DNA from: Streptomyces soli
Lineage (GTDB): Bacteria; Actinomycetota; Actinomycetes; Streptomycetales; Streptomycetaceae
Length of the DNA stretch: 32,955 bases
NCBI RefSeq assembly: GCF_003999195.1
Contig: NZ_RJVR01000273.1
Location: 1 to 32,955, forward strand
Reading direction: 5' to 3'
This document shows positions 18,798-26,866 of the stretch, in pieces. Position 1 is the first letter of the stretch. Each line of letters begins with the position of its first letter. The position numbers and the translations under genes are program-made. The notes under the pieces were generated by a model. That model had not been told where the DNA came from. It ran no database searches and was given only the letters and a program-made list of their open reading frames with translations.

Positions 18798-19477
18798 TCG
18801 CGGAAGTGGAGGAACTCCGCCAGCGCCCCCCTGACCTCGCGGGCGATGGGCCGCAGGATCCGGTAGCGGGACAGCGCGGTCAGCCGGGCGGCAAGCGGGG
18901 CGGTGCGGGCGACGAGGCGACGGGTGCGCTCGGAGCCGGGGGAGCGGTCGTAGACCCAGAAGAGGACCACGCCCATCTGGTACATCCACATCAACTCGGG
19001 GAGGATCCCAGCGAGTTCGGCGTCGACCTTCACGCCGGAGCCGGACAGCACCTCCTCGTGGACCGCGATGGCGGCGTCCCGGGCCCGGTGCGAGTCGGGT
19101 GAGAAGGGGCTGAGCGGGCTCTCGGGGTCGGCGGCGTTCTTGAAGAACTGGACGGCGAACCGGTGGTACGGCTCCGACACGTCGAGCCAGGCATTCATGA
19201 CCCCGAGCAGCCGGGCGGCCAGATCGCGTTCGCCGTTGTCCAGGACTTCGCGGACCGCCGCCTGGTGCTCGGCGGCGAGACGGTCGTAGAAGCCCTGGAC
19301 GAGGTGTTCCTTGCTGTCGAAGTAGTAGTACGCGTTGCCGACCGAGACCCCGGCCTCCTTGGCGATGGCGCGCATCGTCGTCTTGTCGTAGCCCCGCTCC
19401 TCGAAGAGCCGCATCGCGGTCTCCAGGATGAGGGTCCGGGTCTGCTCGCTCTTCTTGGCCGGCGTCGCGTCTTCCAC
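18728..19477 (-). CDS. TetR-family transcriptional regulator
   Basis: A 249-residue protein. The N-terminal HTH is at about 14-60: AMRLFEERGYDKTTMRAIAK, then the recognition helix VSVGNAYYYFDSKEHL. A large ligand-binding domain follows to about 225. The last 20 residues are a Gly-Ser-Ser repeat encoded by a 9-bp DNA repeat. It is the last gene of a minus-strand operon (membrane protein, DCC protein, TetR), 9 bases after the DCC stop. Two TTGAAC-N2-GTTCAA palindromes bracket the operon promoter and are the likely operators, so autorepression is expected. GTG 19477 gives the normal N-terminus; the ribosome binding site is weak. Confidence 0.92.
   Translation of the reverse strand: MEDATPAKKSEQTRTLILETAMRLFEERGYDKTTMRAIAKEAGVSVGNAYYYFDSKEHLVQGFYDRLAAEHQAAVREVLDNGERDLAARLLGVMNAWLDVSEPYHRFAVQFFKNAADPESPLSPFSPDSHRARDAAIAVHEEVLSGSGVKVDAELAGILPELMWMYQMGVVLFWVYDRSPGSERTRRLVARTAPLAARLTALSRYRILRPIAREVRGALAEFLHFRDQPSASGDSSGSSGSSGSSGSTR
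18735..18779. repeat. 9-bp tandem repeat in the TetR 3' end
   Basis: Five consecutive 9-base units of CTGCTGCCG; the first and last are imperfect. On the minus strand they encode Gly-Ser-Ser repeats at the C-terminus of the TetR regulator. The unit length keeps the frame, so copy-number change would only alter tail length. Confidence 0.9.
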
Positions 19478-19486
19478 GTCGTGAGC

Positions 19487-19891
19487 CTAACGGGGCGGTT
19501 CGCAGCCACCGGCGCAGGCCTGTGGCTTGCTCGCGGTGGTCTCCCGGTACTTCGCCGCCACCAGCACCGCCGCCCGGGCCAGCGGGGCACCGGCCTTGGT
19601 GCTGAGCCGGTGCGCCATGGGCCGGTACTCGGCCAGAGCCCAGAGGCAGACCAGCCAGGCCGCCTCGCCCCAGTAGACGTGCCCCGCGTCGCCGACCACC
19701 GTGATCTCGGCCTGCGTCGCTGCATGGTCCAGGCTCGGGAACCTGCGCCGGGCCTCCTCGGACCCGGCCGGGACCAGGTCGAGGGGGACCAGTTGGGGCT
19801 GCCGGGCGAGCCAGCCCCGTACGAAGGAGCAGAGCGAGCAGTTCTCGTCGTACAGCACGGTCAGCCGGTTGACCGGCGCTGCCGTGGTCAT
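19487..19891 (-). CDS. Thiol-disulfide oxidoreductase DCC family protein (DUF393)
   Basis: A 134-residue protein. The N-terminal beta strand runs into the family signature YDENCSLCSFVRGWL, a DxxCxxC motif (C18, C21). AEITVVGDAGHVYWGEAAWL and the helical end follow, as in DUF393/DCC proteins. These are thought to have a thioredoxin-like thiol-disulfide role, with few members characterised. The C-terminus adds another Cys pair, ACAGGC. It starts with ATG 19891, overlapping the upstream stop as ATGA, and ends 9 bases before the TetR start. It is therefore the middle gene of a three-gene operon with a small membrane protein, which suggests a redox function near the membrane. Confidence 0.88.
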   Translation of the reverse strand: MTTAAPVNRLTVLYDENCSLCSFVRGWLARQPQLVPLDLVPAGSEEARRRFPSLDHAATQAEITVVGDAGHVYWGEAAWLVCLWALAEYRPMAHRLSTKAGAPLARAAVLVAAKYRETTASKPQACAGGCEPPR

Positions 19892-20298
19892 CGGGCGGGC
19901 TGGGCCGGCGGGGTCCAGCCCTGCGGCGCGACCGGCGGGATCTGCTCGCGGTCCATGACGCCCCGGCGGCGGATCTTGTTGAGGACGTAGACATTGGCGA
20001 GGTGCATCCCGCCGAGGACGAGCAGGACGACGCCGATCTTGACCGACAGCTCCTCGAAGAGGCCGCGCGAGTCCTCGACCACGTCCGCCGACTTCAGGTA
20101 GAGCGCGACGAAGCCGAGGTTGACGAGGTAGAAGCCGACCACCAGGAGGTGGTTGACGGCGTCGGCCAGCTTCTCGTTGCCGTGCATGACGTCGGCGAGG
20201 AAGACCTTGCCGCTCTGGCTGAGGGTGCGGGCCACCCAGATGGTCAGCGCGACGCTGATGACCAGGTAGATGACGTATGTGACGACCGTGAGGTCCAT
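19888..20298 (-). CDS. Small integral membrane protein, first gene of the TetR operon
   Basis: A 136-residue protein with three likely transmembrane helices: about 2-22 (TVVTYVIYLVISVALTIWVA), 48-70 and 88-110. Between them lie SQSGKVFLADVMHGNEKLAD and a Pro-rich cytoplasmic tail. The SGKVFL ... NEKLADAVNHLLVVGFYLVN pattern is found in actinobacterial membrane proteins of unknown function. The frame is open to a further ATG at 20334, but ATG 20298 follows AGGGGTGG at 5 bases, while the upstream one overlaps the proximal operator. Coupled to the DCC gene by an ATGA overlap and controlled by the double-operator promoter. Confidence 0.85.
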   Translation of the reverse strand: MDLTVVTYVIYLVISVALTIWVARTLSQSGKVFLADVMHGNEKLADAVNHLLVVGFYLVNLGFVALYLKSADVVEDSRGLFEELSVKIGVVLLVLGGMHLANVYVLNKIRRRGVMDREQIPPVAPQGWTPPAQPAR

Positions 20299-20320
20299 GG
20301 GTCCACCCCTGTCGGTGAAG

Positions 20321-20380
20321 TTGAACGTGTTCAAAACTCATTGCGGGACTGACTGTAGACCCATTTTTGAACATGTTCAA
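20321..20380 (-). promoter_or_regulatory. Promoter bracketed by two TetR-type operators
   Basis: Two 14-base palindromes, TTGAACGTGTTCAA (20321-20334) and TTGAACATGTTCAA (20367-20380), share the form TTGAAC-N2-GTTCAA. On the minus strand the distal one supplies the -35 TTGAAC (20380-20375). A 17-base spacer leads to the -10 TACAGT (20357-20352), with a predicted start near 20345. The second palindrome then lies just downstream of the start. This is a classic repression layout for the operon ending in the TetR gene. Confidence 0.8.
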
Positions 20381-20414
20381 GGCCCCGTTCCGTGGACACG
20401 GAACGGGGCCTTGA
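20377..20414 (-). terminator. Terminator of the MMPL transporter gene
   Basis: A perfect 16-bp stem, TCAAGGCCCCGTTCCG (20377-20392) and its complement (20399-20414), closes a 6-base loop. It lies 24 bases after the MMPL stop. It shares TCAA with the distal TetR operator, so the terminator and the next promoter are packed against each other. Confidence 0.85.
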
Positions 20415-20437
20415 GGGGGCTTCAGGAAATTCTCGGA

Positions 20438-22642
20438 TCAGTCGCGCGAAGGGACCAACTCCTTGGCCGGGGGCTCGGCGGATTCGTCCTCGTCGGCGGG
20501 CTCGACCGCAAGGTGCGGCAGCCGCTTGTCGAGCCAGCCCGGCAGCCACCAGTTGGAGGAGCCGAACAGGTGCATCAGGGACGGGACCAGGACCGTACGC
20601 AGGATGAAGGCGTCGAGCGCGACCGCGCCCGCCAGGCCCACGCCGAACATGGCCGTCGCGCGCTGGCCCATGAGGACGAAGGCGCCGAAGACGCAGATCA
20701 TGATGACGGCGGCCGAGTTGATCACCCGGCTGGTCTCGGCGAGGCCGACCCGCACGGCGCGGGCGTTGTCCCGGGTGTGCACCCACTCCTCGTGCATGCG
20801 GCTGACCAGGAAGACCTGGTAGTCCATCGAGAGCCCGAAGAGCAGCGACAGCATGATCACCGGGATGAAGGAGTCGATCGGCCCGGCCCGCCCCGCGCTG
20901 AGCGGATCGCCGCCCCAACCCCACTGGAAGGCCGCGACCAGGAGGCCGAAGGAGGCGGCCGCCGCGATCAGGTTCATCGCCGCCGCGGTGAGCGGGACGA
21001 CGAGACTACGGAAGGCGAGCAGCAGCAGCACGAAGCCCAGGGCGATGATCACCCCGATGAAGAGCGGGAGTTTGCCGGTGATGACGTGGGCGAAGTCCTT
21101 GAAGATCGCCGTCTGCCCGCCGACGTACGCCTGCATGGTGCTGCCCTTTTCGGCAGCCGGGATCACCTCGCCGCGCAGCCGGTCGATCAGGTCGTCCGTG
21201 CCGACGGCCTGCGGTGAGGTGGTCGGTACGACCTGCACCACGGCGACCGTGGCGCCCTTCTGCAGCGGCATCGCGCTGACGGCGGCCACGCCCTTCTGCG
21301 TACGGATGTCGGCGACCAGGCCGTCCAGGGCCTTCACGTCGGCCGCGCCGTTGGGGACTTCGGCGAGGATCGTCAGCGGGCCGTTGAAGCCGGGGCCGAA
21401 GCCGGCGGCCAGCATGTCGTACGCCTTGCGGGTGGTCGTCGTCGACTGGTTGTTGCCCTGGTCGGACGAGCCGAGGCGCAGCGAGAGCGTCGGGATGGCG
21501 ATCACTGCCATCACCGCGACCGCGACGACGGCGAGCACACGCGGGTGCCGCTGGACGAAGCCGGACCAGCGGGCGGCGGCGCCGGTCGCCTCCTCGCTCT
21601 CCGGGCCGTGTTGGGCGAGCCGGCGCCGCTGGCGACGGCTGAGCACCCGCGGCCCGAGGACGCCGAGCATCGCGGGCAGCAGGGTGACGGAGGCCGTGAC
21701 GGTGACGATGACCGTCAGTGAGGCGCCGATCGCCAGACCGTTGAGGAAGGTCAAGCCCACCGCGAACATGCCGAGCAGCGCTATGCACACCGTTCCGCCC
21801 GCGAACAGCACCGCCCGCCCCGAGGTGTTGACCGCCTTGACGGCGGCCTCCTCCGGGGAAAGGCCGCGCAGGATGCCCTTGCGGTGCCGGGTGACGATGA
21901 ACAGGGCGTAGTCGATGCCCACACCCAGTCCGACCAGCGAGGCCAGGGTCGGTGCGATGTCGCCGAGGTCGATGGCGTGGCTGAGCACCGCGATCGCGGA
22001 CACCGACGTACCGACGCCGAAGATCGCGGTGAGGATCGGCAGCAGCATGCCGAAGAGCGAGCCGAAGGCCAGGTAGAGCACGAGCGCGGCGGCGGCGATG
22101 CCCACCAGCTCGCTCAGACCCATCGGCGGCTGCTCCGCCTGCTGCACCGCCTGGCCGCCGACCTCGACGTCGAGGCCCTTGCCGTCCGCTGCCTGCGCGG
22201 TGTCGATGAACTTGTTCACCTGATCGACGCTCAGCTCGTTGCCGAGCTTGCTCCAGGTGACGGTGGCGTACGCGGTGCGGCCGTCCTGGCTGATCTTGGT
22301 GGCGCCCGCAGGCGCGTACGGACTCGCGACCGAGCCGACGTCGGGGAGCTTGGCGATCTTCGCCAGCGTCGCCGTCATCTCGTCCTTGACCGCCGCGTCG
22401 TTCACCGAGCCGCTGTCGGTGTGCCAGACAACACTGTCGGCCTCACCGGAGCTCTTGGGGAACGCCTTGTCCATCAGGGTCAGCACCTTGGCGGACTCGG
22501 TGCCGGGCAGCTGGAAGACGTTGGCGTAGTTGCTGCCCATGGTGTTGCTGGCGGCACCGACCCCCACCAGGGCGACCACCCAGAGCAGTACCACCAACCA
22601 TTTGTGCCGGTAGCACCATCGCGCCAAAGCGGCCACGGCCAC
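20438..22642 (-). CDS. MMPL-family (RND-type) transporter
   Basis: A 734-residue protein with the RND layout of 12 transmembrane helices and two large extracytoplasmic loops (about 40-180 and 375-520). The Asp-Tyr motifs of the proton relay are present in both halves: GVGIDYALFIVTRHRKG and GLSMDYQVFLVSRMHEEW. MMPL proteins export lipids or hydrophobic compounds; the substrate here is unknown. GTG 22642 is the first start, but AAGGAG is only 2 bases upstream; GTG 22636 has 8-base spacing and may be the true start. It is divergent from a two-component system with a 138-base shared control region, so that system probably regulates it. Confidence 0.92.
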   Translation of the reverse strand: MAVAALARWCYRHKWLVVLLWVVALVGVGAASNTMGSNYANVFQLPGTESAKVLTLMDKAFPKSSGEADSVVWHTDSGSVNDAAVKDEMTATLAKIAKLPDVGSVASPYAPAGATKISQDGRTAYATVTWSKLGNELSVDQVNKFIDTAQAADGKGLDVEVGGQAVQQAEQPPMGLSELVGIAAAALVLYLAFGSLFGMLLPILTAIFGVGTSVSAIAVLSHAIDLGDIAPTLASLVGLGVGIDYALFIVTRHRKGILRGLSPEEAAVKAVNTSGRAVLFAGGTVCIALLGMFAVGLTFLNGLAIGASLTVIVTVTASVTLLPAMLGVLGPRVLSRRQRRRLAQHGPESEEATGAAARWSGFVQRHPRVLAVVAVAVMAVIAIPTLSLRLGSSDQGNNQSTTTTRKAYDMLAAGFGPGFNGPLTILAEVPNGAADVKALDGLVADIRTQKGVAAVSAMPLQKGATVAVVQVVPTTSPQAVGTDDLIDRLRGEVIPAAEKGSTMQAYVGGQTAIFKDFAHVITGKLPLFIGVIIALGFVLLLLAFRSLVVPLTAAAMNLIAAAASFGLLVAAFQWGWGGDPLSAGRAGPIDSFIPVIMLSLLFGLSMDYQVFLVSRMHEEWVHTRDNARAVRVGLAETSRVINSAAVIMICVFGAFVLMGQRATAMFGVGLAGAVALDAFILRTVLVPSLMHLFGSSNWWLPGWLDKRLPHLAVEPADEDESAEPPAKELVPSRD

Positions 22643-22724
22643 AGCTCCTTCATCGATATCAGAGGTATGCCATCAGCCTCCGTGGACGGACAAGGTTCCG
22701 CCAAGCGGGTCGGGGATCTCTCAA

Positions 22725-22740
22725 GGAACTCCAAAGTTCC
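22725..22740. promoter_or_regulatory. Palindrome between MMPL transporter and response regulator
   Basis: GGAACT-CCAA-AGTTCC is a perfect inverted repeat within the 138-base divergent region, about 40 bases before the response-regulator start. It could be the binding site of that regulator. A related half, GGTTCC, lies near 22694. Confidence 0.5.
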
Positions 22741-22780
22741 GGCGCCCGGCGCCCGGGACCGCGACGCCGATACTGGAGCC

Positions 22781-23479
22781 ATGGAGAGCGCCACGGTCCT
22801 GATCGTCGAGGATGAGCCGAGCATCGCGGACATCCTCAGGATCACTCTGAAATTCCACGGATTCGCCGTCCACACCGCCGCCACCGGCCGCGAGGCCCTG
22901 GCCGCTGCACGCGAACACCGGCCCGATCTGGTGCTGCTCGACGTCATGCTGCCCGACGGCAACGGCTGGGAGGTCTGCCGCACTTTGCGGGCGGAGCGTA
23001 CGTTTCCCGACGAGCTGGCCGTGATTTTCGTCACCGCGCGGGACGCCCCACGCGACGTCGTCGCCGGACTCGCGCTCGGCGGCGACGACTACATCACCAA
23101 GCCCTTCGGCGTCGACGAGGTGGTGGCCCGCGTCCAGGCCGTGCTGCGCCGCACCCGGCGGAACACCGTCCCCGACCCCGTACTGCGCCACGGCGACCTG
23201 GAGATGGACGAGGCCACGTACAGCGTCCGGCGCGGCGGCGAACCGGTGGACCTCACGCCGACCGAGTACAACCTGCTGCGGCAGCTGCTGCGCAACGCCG
23301 GGCGGATCGTCACCAAGGAGCAACTGCTGCAGGACGTGTGGAGCTACGACTTCGACGTCGAGTCGACCGTCCTGGAGACGTACATCAGCTACCTGCGGCG
23401 CAAACTCGACCACCTCGGCCCGCCGCTGATCGAGACCAAGCGCGGCATCGGCTACGGACTCCGCGCGGTGCGGGCGTGA
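22781..23479 (+). CDS. OmpR/PhoB-type response regulator
   Basis: A 232-residue protein. The receiver domain spans residues 4-118 with acidic E10 and D11, the phosphoacceptor D54 (LVLLDVMLPDG), T85 and K107 (ITKPFG). The winged-helix DNA-binding domain covers about 132-228, with DLTPTEYNLLRQLLRNAGR and the typical VLETYISYLRRKLD and KRGIGYGLR ends. The phosphodonor is the kinase coupled to it by a GTGA overlap. ATG 22781 has GGAG only 2 bases upstream, and GATACT at 22769-22774 predicts transcription from the ATG itself, so a leaderless mRNA is plausible. Divergent from the MMPL transporter, its likely target. Confidence 0.95.
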   Translation: MESATVLIVEDEPSIADILRITLKFHGFAVHTAATGREALAAAREHRPDLVLLDVMLPDGNGWEVCRTLRAERTFPDELAVIFVTARDAPRDVVAGLALGGDDYITKPFGVDEVVARVQAVLRRTRRNTVPDPVLRHGDLEMDEATYSVRRGGEPVDLTPTEYNLLRQLLRNAGRIVTKEQLLQDVWSYDFDVESTVLETYISYLRRKLDHLGPPLIETKRGIGYGLRAVRA

Positions 23480-24996
23480 GCCGGTGGCATCCGCGGACGC
23501 TGCGCGGGCGCATCACCCTCGCCAACGTGGCCCTGCTGGCGACCGGGCTGGTGCTGGCCGGGATCGCGAGCCTGGTCGGCATGTACACCCTGCTGGTCGG
23601 CGAGATCGACGACTCGCTGCACGCCTCGCAGGCCGGCCTCGAGCGGACCTCGCTCACCGCCGACAGCCTGCGGAGGCTGTGCACGACGGCCGGGCTCGTG
23701 GAGAGCTCCAGCACGAACCGTGACACGATCACGGCCTTCGACCAGGACCTTTTCGTCATCCTCGACCCGCACGGCCGGACCATCGACGCCTGCCTGGGCC
23801 AGGCCGTGCCGGCCACCGCAGAGCGCGCCCGGCTGACCGGGGCCATCTCGAACCCGGGCGCCCTCGCCACGTCCGGCGACGCCGCCACCGTGAGCACCGG
23901 CGGCGACTACTACCGGGTCGCCGTCGCGCGCCTCGACGACGGCAGCATGGTCGTCAAGGGCATGCGGCTCAACGGCGTGATCAGGGCGGTCTTCCACCTC
24001 TTCATCGTCGAGGCGGTGGTCGGCATCCTCCTGCTCGGGCTGCTGGCCACCGGATCCCTGCGGGCCGTACGGCGGCGGCTGCGGCCCCTGGAGCAGATGG
24101 TCGAAACCGCGAGCGCCATCGCCGGCGGCGAGCTGTCCCGGCGCGTCCCCGAGGCCGACAAGGCCAGCGCCGAGGTCGACCAGCTCAGCGTCGCCCTCAA
24201 CACCATGCTCCACCAGATCGAACAGGCCCTCCTCACCAGCGAGGACGCCGCCGCCCGGCTCCGGCAGTTCGTCGCCGACGCCTCCCACGAACTGCGCACC
24301 CCGCTCGCCACGGTGCGCGGCTATCTGGAGCTCTACCAGAAGTGCATGCTCGACGCCGAGGAGAGCGAGCGCGCCCTGACGCGCGTCGCCGCCGAGTCCG
24401 AGCGGATGAGCCGCCTCGTCGACGAACTCCTATCCCTGGCCCGCATGGAGCACCGCCCCGCCCTGTGGCTGCGCGCCGTCGACCTCCGGGAACTCGTCCA
24501 CGACGGAGTCGCCGACCTGCGCGCACAGCAGCCGCAGCGGCCGGTCAGCGTGACCTGCCCGGGCGACGGCCCGGTCGAGGTGCGCGGCGACGAGGCCAAG
24601 CTGCGCCAGGTCGTCGGCAATCTGCTCAGCAACGTACGTGTCCACACCCCCGCCGAATCCCCCGTCACGGTCGGCCTCCTGAGCCGGTCCGGCGACGCCG
24701 TGCTCAGCATCACCGACACCGGCCCCGGCATGCGTGAGGAGGACGCCTCCCGCGTCTTCGACCGCTTCTTCCGCGCCGACCCCGACCGCGCCCGCGCCAC
24801 CGGCGGCAGCGGCCTCGGCATGTCCATCGTCGAAGCCGTCATCCACGCCCACGACGGCGCCGTCGCCGTCGAGACAGCGCCGGGCGCCGGGCTGACGGTG
24901 CGGGTGACGCTGCCTGTCGCCGCGAACAACGAGGTCCCGGATCACGAGGTCCCGGATCCGGGCAAAGCGCACACCTTGAACACTCAATCGTCATAG
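23476..24996 (+). CDS. Sensor histidine kinase
   Basis: A 506-residue protein. Transmembrane helices at about 15-40 and 172-195 enclose a 130-residue extracytoplasmic sensor region. HAMP follows at about 196-250. The dimerisation domain carries FVADASHELRTPLATVRGYL with H271. The ATPase domain has the N box GNLLSNVRVH (N382, N386), DTGPGM (G1), FDRFFRA (F box) and GGSGLGMSIV (G2). The sensor region contains single Cys residues but no recognisable ligand fold. GTG 23476 overlaps the response regulator stop. The tail after residue 480 is a short duplication, VPDHEVPDP. A strong hairpin at 25006-25043 ends the operon. Confidence 0.95.
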   Translation: MSRWHPRTLRGRITLANVALLATGLVLAGIASLVGMYTLLVGEIDDSLHASQAGLERTSLTADSLRRLCTTAGLVESSSTNRDTITAFDQDLFVILDPHGRTIDACLGQAVPATAERARLTGAISNPGALATSGDAATVSTGGDYYRVAVARLDDGSMVVKGMRLNGVIRAVFHLFIVEAVVGILLLGLLATGSLRAVRRRLRPLEQMVETASAIAGGELSRRVPEADKASAEVDQLSVALNTMLHQIEQALLTSEDAAARLRQFVADASHELRTPLATVRGYLELYQKCMLDAEESERALTRVAAESERMSRLVDELLSLARMEHRPALWLRAVDLRELVHDGVADLRAQQPQRPVSVTCPGDGPVEVRGDEAKLRQVVGNLLSNVRVHTPAESPVTVGLLSRSGDAVLSITDTGPGMREEDASRVFDRFFRADPDRARATGGSGLGMSIVEAVIHAHDGAVAVETAPGAGLTVRVTLPVAANNEVPDHEVPDPGKAHTLNTQSS

Positions 24997-25005
24997 GATC
25001 CGCAC

Positions 25006-25043
25006 ACGCTGCCCCGCCGCACCCCCAGTGCGCGGGGCAGCGT
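25006..25043 (+). terminator. Terminator of the two-component operon
   Basis: ACGCTGCCCCGC (25006-25017) and GCGGGGCAGCGT (25032-25043) form a perfect 12-bp stem with a 14-base loop, 10 bases after the kinase stop. Confidence 0.8.
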
Positions 25044-25223
25044 CCTCGCGCCGGGCAAACTGTCCGAAACCTGTGTACGGGCCCCTGCTGACACGCGTAG
25101 ATCCAGGGGCTACCTTTGCATTCTCTTTGATGCGAAATGCCGTCGCGGCAGCCGGGGCCAGGCTGTCCGCGAAATTGGCTATGCGTTTGAGTGTTCGACA
25201 AGTACGTACACCTGGGGGGCAGG

Positions 25224-25652
25224 ATGTTCGATGAAGCGCGCTACACCGCGGTCATGGGCGTGGGGACGTACGCGCTCTCCCCGCGAGCGGGCCTGGCGAC
25301 CCCGTCCGGGGAACTGCGCCGTCCGGTCGCCGTCTGGCTGCTCGGCGTCGCCACCCTCGGCCTCTACTGGCTCCTCTGGTACTACCGCGCCAACCAGGAG
25401 CTGCGCGACTTCGACCCCGAGATCAAGGTCCGGCCGGCCCTCGCGGTCCTGGCCGTGTCCGTCGGTGCGATCGTCGTGATCCCGGCCGTCGCCTCGCTCT
25501 ACAACACCGGCTGCCGCATAGCCCAGGCCCAACGCCGCGCCGGGCTCCACGGCACCGCGTCCGGCCTCACCGGCGTCGGCCTGGGCCTGGCCGGGCTCAC
25601 GCCCTGCTACTACCAGGCCCACCTCAACCAGGTCTGGGTCGCCCGCAACTGA
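25224..25652 (+). CDS. DUF4234-family membrane protein
   Basis: A 142-residue protein with two clear transmembrane helices: RRPVAVWLLGVATLGLYWLL (about 39-60) and ALAVLAVSVGAIVVIPAVAS (about 72-95). A third hydrophobic, Gly-rich segment, GVGLGLAGLTP, lies near the C-terminus. The LGLYWLLWYYRANQELRDF segment and the YQAHLNQVW ending are typical of DUF4234, whose function is unknown. ATG 25224 follows a GGGGGGCAGG tract; a GTG at 25191 is in frame but poorly placed. It converges on the second carboxypeptidase with only 13 bases between stops. Confidence 0.85.
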   Translation: MFDEARYTAVMGVGTYALSPRAGLATPSGELRRPVAVWLLGVATLGLYWLLWYYRANQELRDFDPEIKVRPALAVLAVSVGAIVVIPAVASLYNTGCRIAQAQRRAGLHGTASGLTGVGLGLAGLTPCYYQAHLNQVWVARN

Positions 25653-25665
25653 TCCCCTCCGCCCG

Positions 25666-26841
25666 CTACTTCCTGCGCCGTCCGCCGCCGTCCGCCGCCC
25701 GCCTTCCCCGCGCCGGCTTCGGATGCCGCCGCAGCGCCAGGGTGGCCCCGGCAACCAGCGTGACCAGGGCCGCCGTGGAGCCCGCCCCGAGCCACGAACG
25801 CCCGGCGCCGGCCGCCGATGCCGTCTTCGTGGCGCCTCCGGATCCGGGGTCCGCCGACGCGCTCGCCGACGGGCTCGCCTCGCTCAGCGGCGGCACCAGT
25901 TCGCCCACCGCCTCGACGTTCCCCGCCGCCCCGAAGCCCCAGTCGAGCAGGGCGGCCGCCTCCCGGTACACCTCGTCGTAGCCCGACGTCGGGTGCATGA
26001 CGGTCACCAGCAGCGTCCGGCCGCCGCGCTCGGCAGCACCGGTGAAGGTGTTGCCGGCGTTCGTCGTATAGCCGTTCTTCACCCCGATCAGGCCGCGGTA
26101 GTTGCCCAGCAGCCGATCAGTGTTCTGGATCTGGAACGTCTTGCCGCCCCCGGCCGGGAAGTCCGCCACCTCGGTCGAGCAGTACTGGCGGAAGTCGTCG
26201 TTCTTGAGCCCCGCCCGCGCGAACAGCGTCAGGTCGTACGCCGACGACACCTGCCCCGCGGTGTCGTAACCGTCCGGGCTCACCACGTGCGTGTCGTTGG
26301 CCTGCAGCTCCGTGGCCCGGGTCCGCATCTCGCGCACCGTCCGGTCCACCCCGCCGTTCATCGCGCACAGCACATGTACCGCGTCATTGCCCGACCGCAG
26401 GAACACCCCGAGCCACAACTGCTCCACCGTGTACGTCATCCCGCGCTCAATCCCCACCAGGCTGCTGCCCGCCCCCATCCCGGCGAGGTCTGCGTCCACC
26501 ACGGTGTGCTTCCGCGTCTTCCGGAACTTCGGCAGCACGGTATCCGCGAACAGCATCTTCAACGTGCTCGCCGGCGGCAGCTGCTCATGCGCGTTGTGCG
26601 CCGCCAGCACCTCTCCGCTGTCCGCGTCCGCCACCACCCACGCCGCCGAATTCGTCACCGGCAGCGCGGGCGCCCCGCTCTTCCTTCGGACCTGGGTGCC
26701 AGACCGGCCGAGCAACTCACCGCCGACCGTCGATCTCCCCGCCGCCGCCGCCGATCCGACAGGCAGCAATGCAGCGGCGAGCGCGACTCCGAGTACGGAT
26801 CGTCGCGACATGGCAGGGGAGGTGGATGGTGTCTCGCGCAT
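25666..26841 (-). CDS. D-alanyl-D-alanine carboxypeptidase (peptidase S11), copy 2
   Basis: A 391-residue paralogue of the enzyme at 15683-16936 with long identical stretches (for example STLKMLFADTVLPKF and LWLGVFLRSGNDAVHVL). Motifs are SxxK S92-K95, SGN S150-N152 and KNG K255-G257, again KNG instead of KTG. The N-terminus, MSRRSVLGVALAAALLPVG, has a twin arginine before the hydrophobic core, so Tat export is possible, whereas copy 1 looks Sec-type. It lacks the basic insertion of copy 1. A C-terminal transmembrane helix and basic tail anchor it. ATG 26841 has no ribosome binding site; TAGTTT nine bases upstream suggests a leaderless transcript. Confidence 0.92.
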   Translation of the reverse strand: MRETPSTSPAMSRRSVLGVALAAALLPVGSAAAAGRSTVGGELLGRSGTQVRRKSGAPALPVTNSAAWVVADADSGEVLAAHNAHEQLPPASTLKMLFADTVLPKFRKTRKHTVVDADLAGMGAGSSLVGIERGMTYTVEQLWLGVFLRSGNDAVHVLCAMNGGVDRTVREMRTRATELQANDTHVVSPDGYDTAGQVSSAYDLTLFARAGLKNDDFRQYCSTEVADFPAGGGKTFQIQNTDRLLGNYRGLIGVKNGYTTNAGNTFTGAAERGGRTLLVTVMHPTSGYDEVYREAAALLDWGFGAAGNVEAVGELVPPLSEASPSASASADPGSGGATKTASAAGAGRSWLGAGSTAALVTLVAGATLALRRHPKPARGRRAADGGGRRRK

Positions 26842-26866
26842 CGACAACAGAAACTACAAGCCGGAG

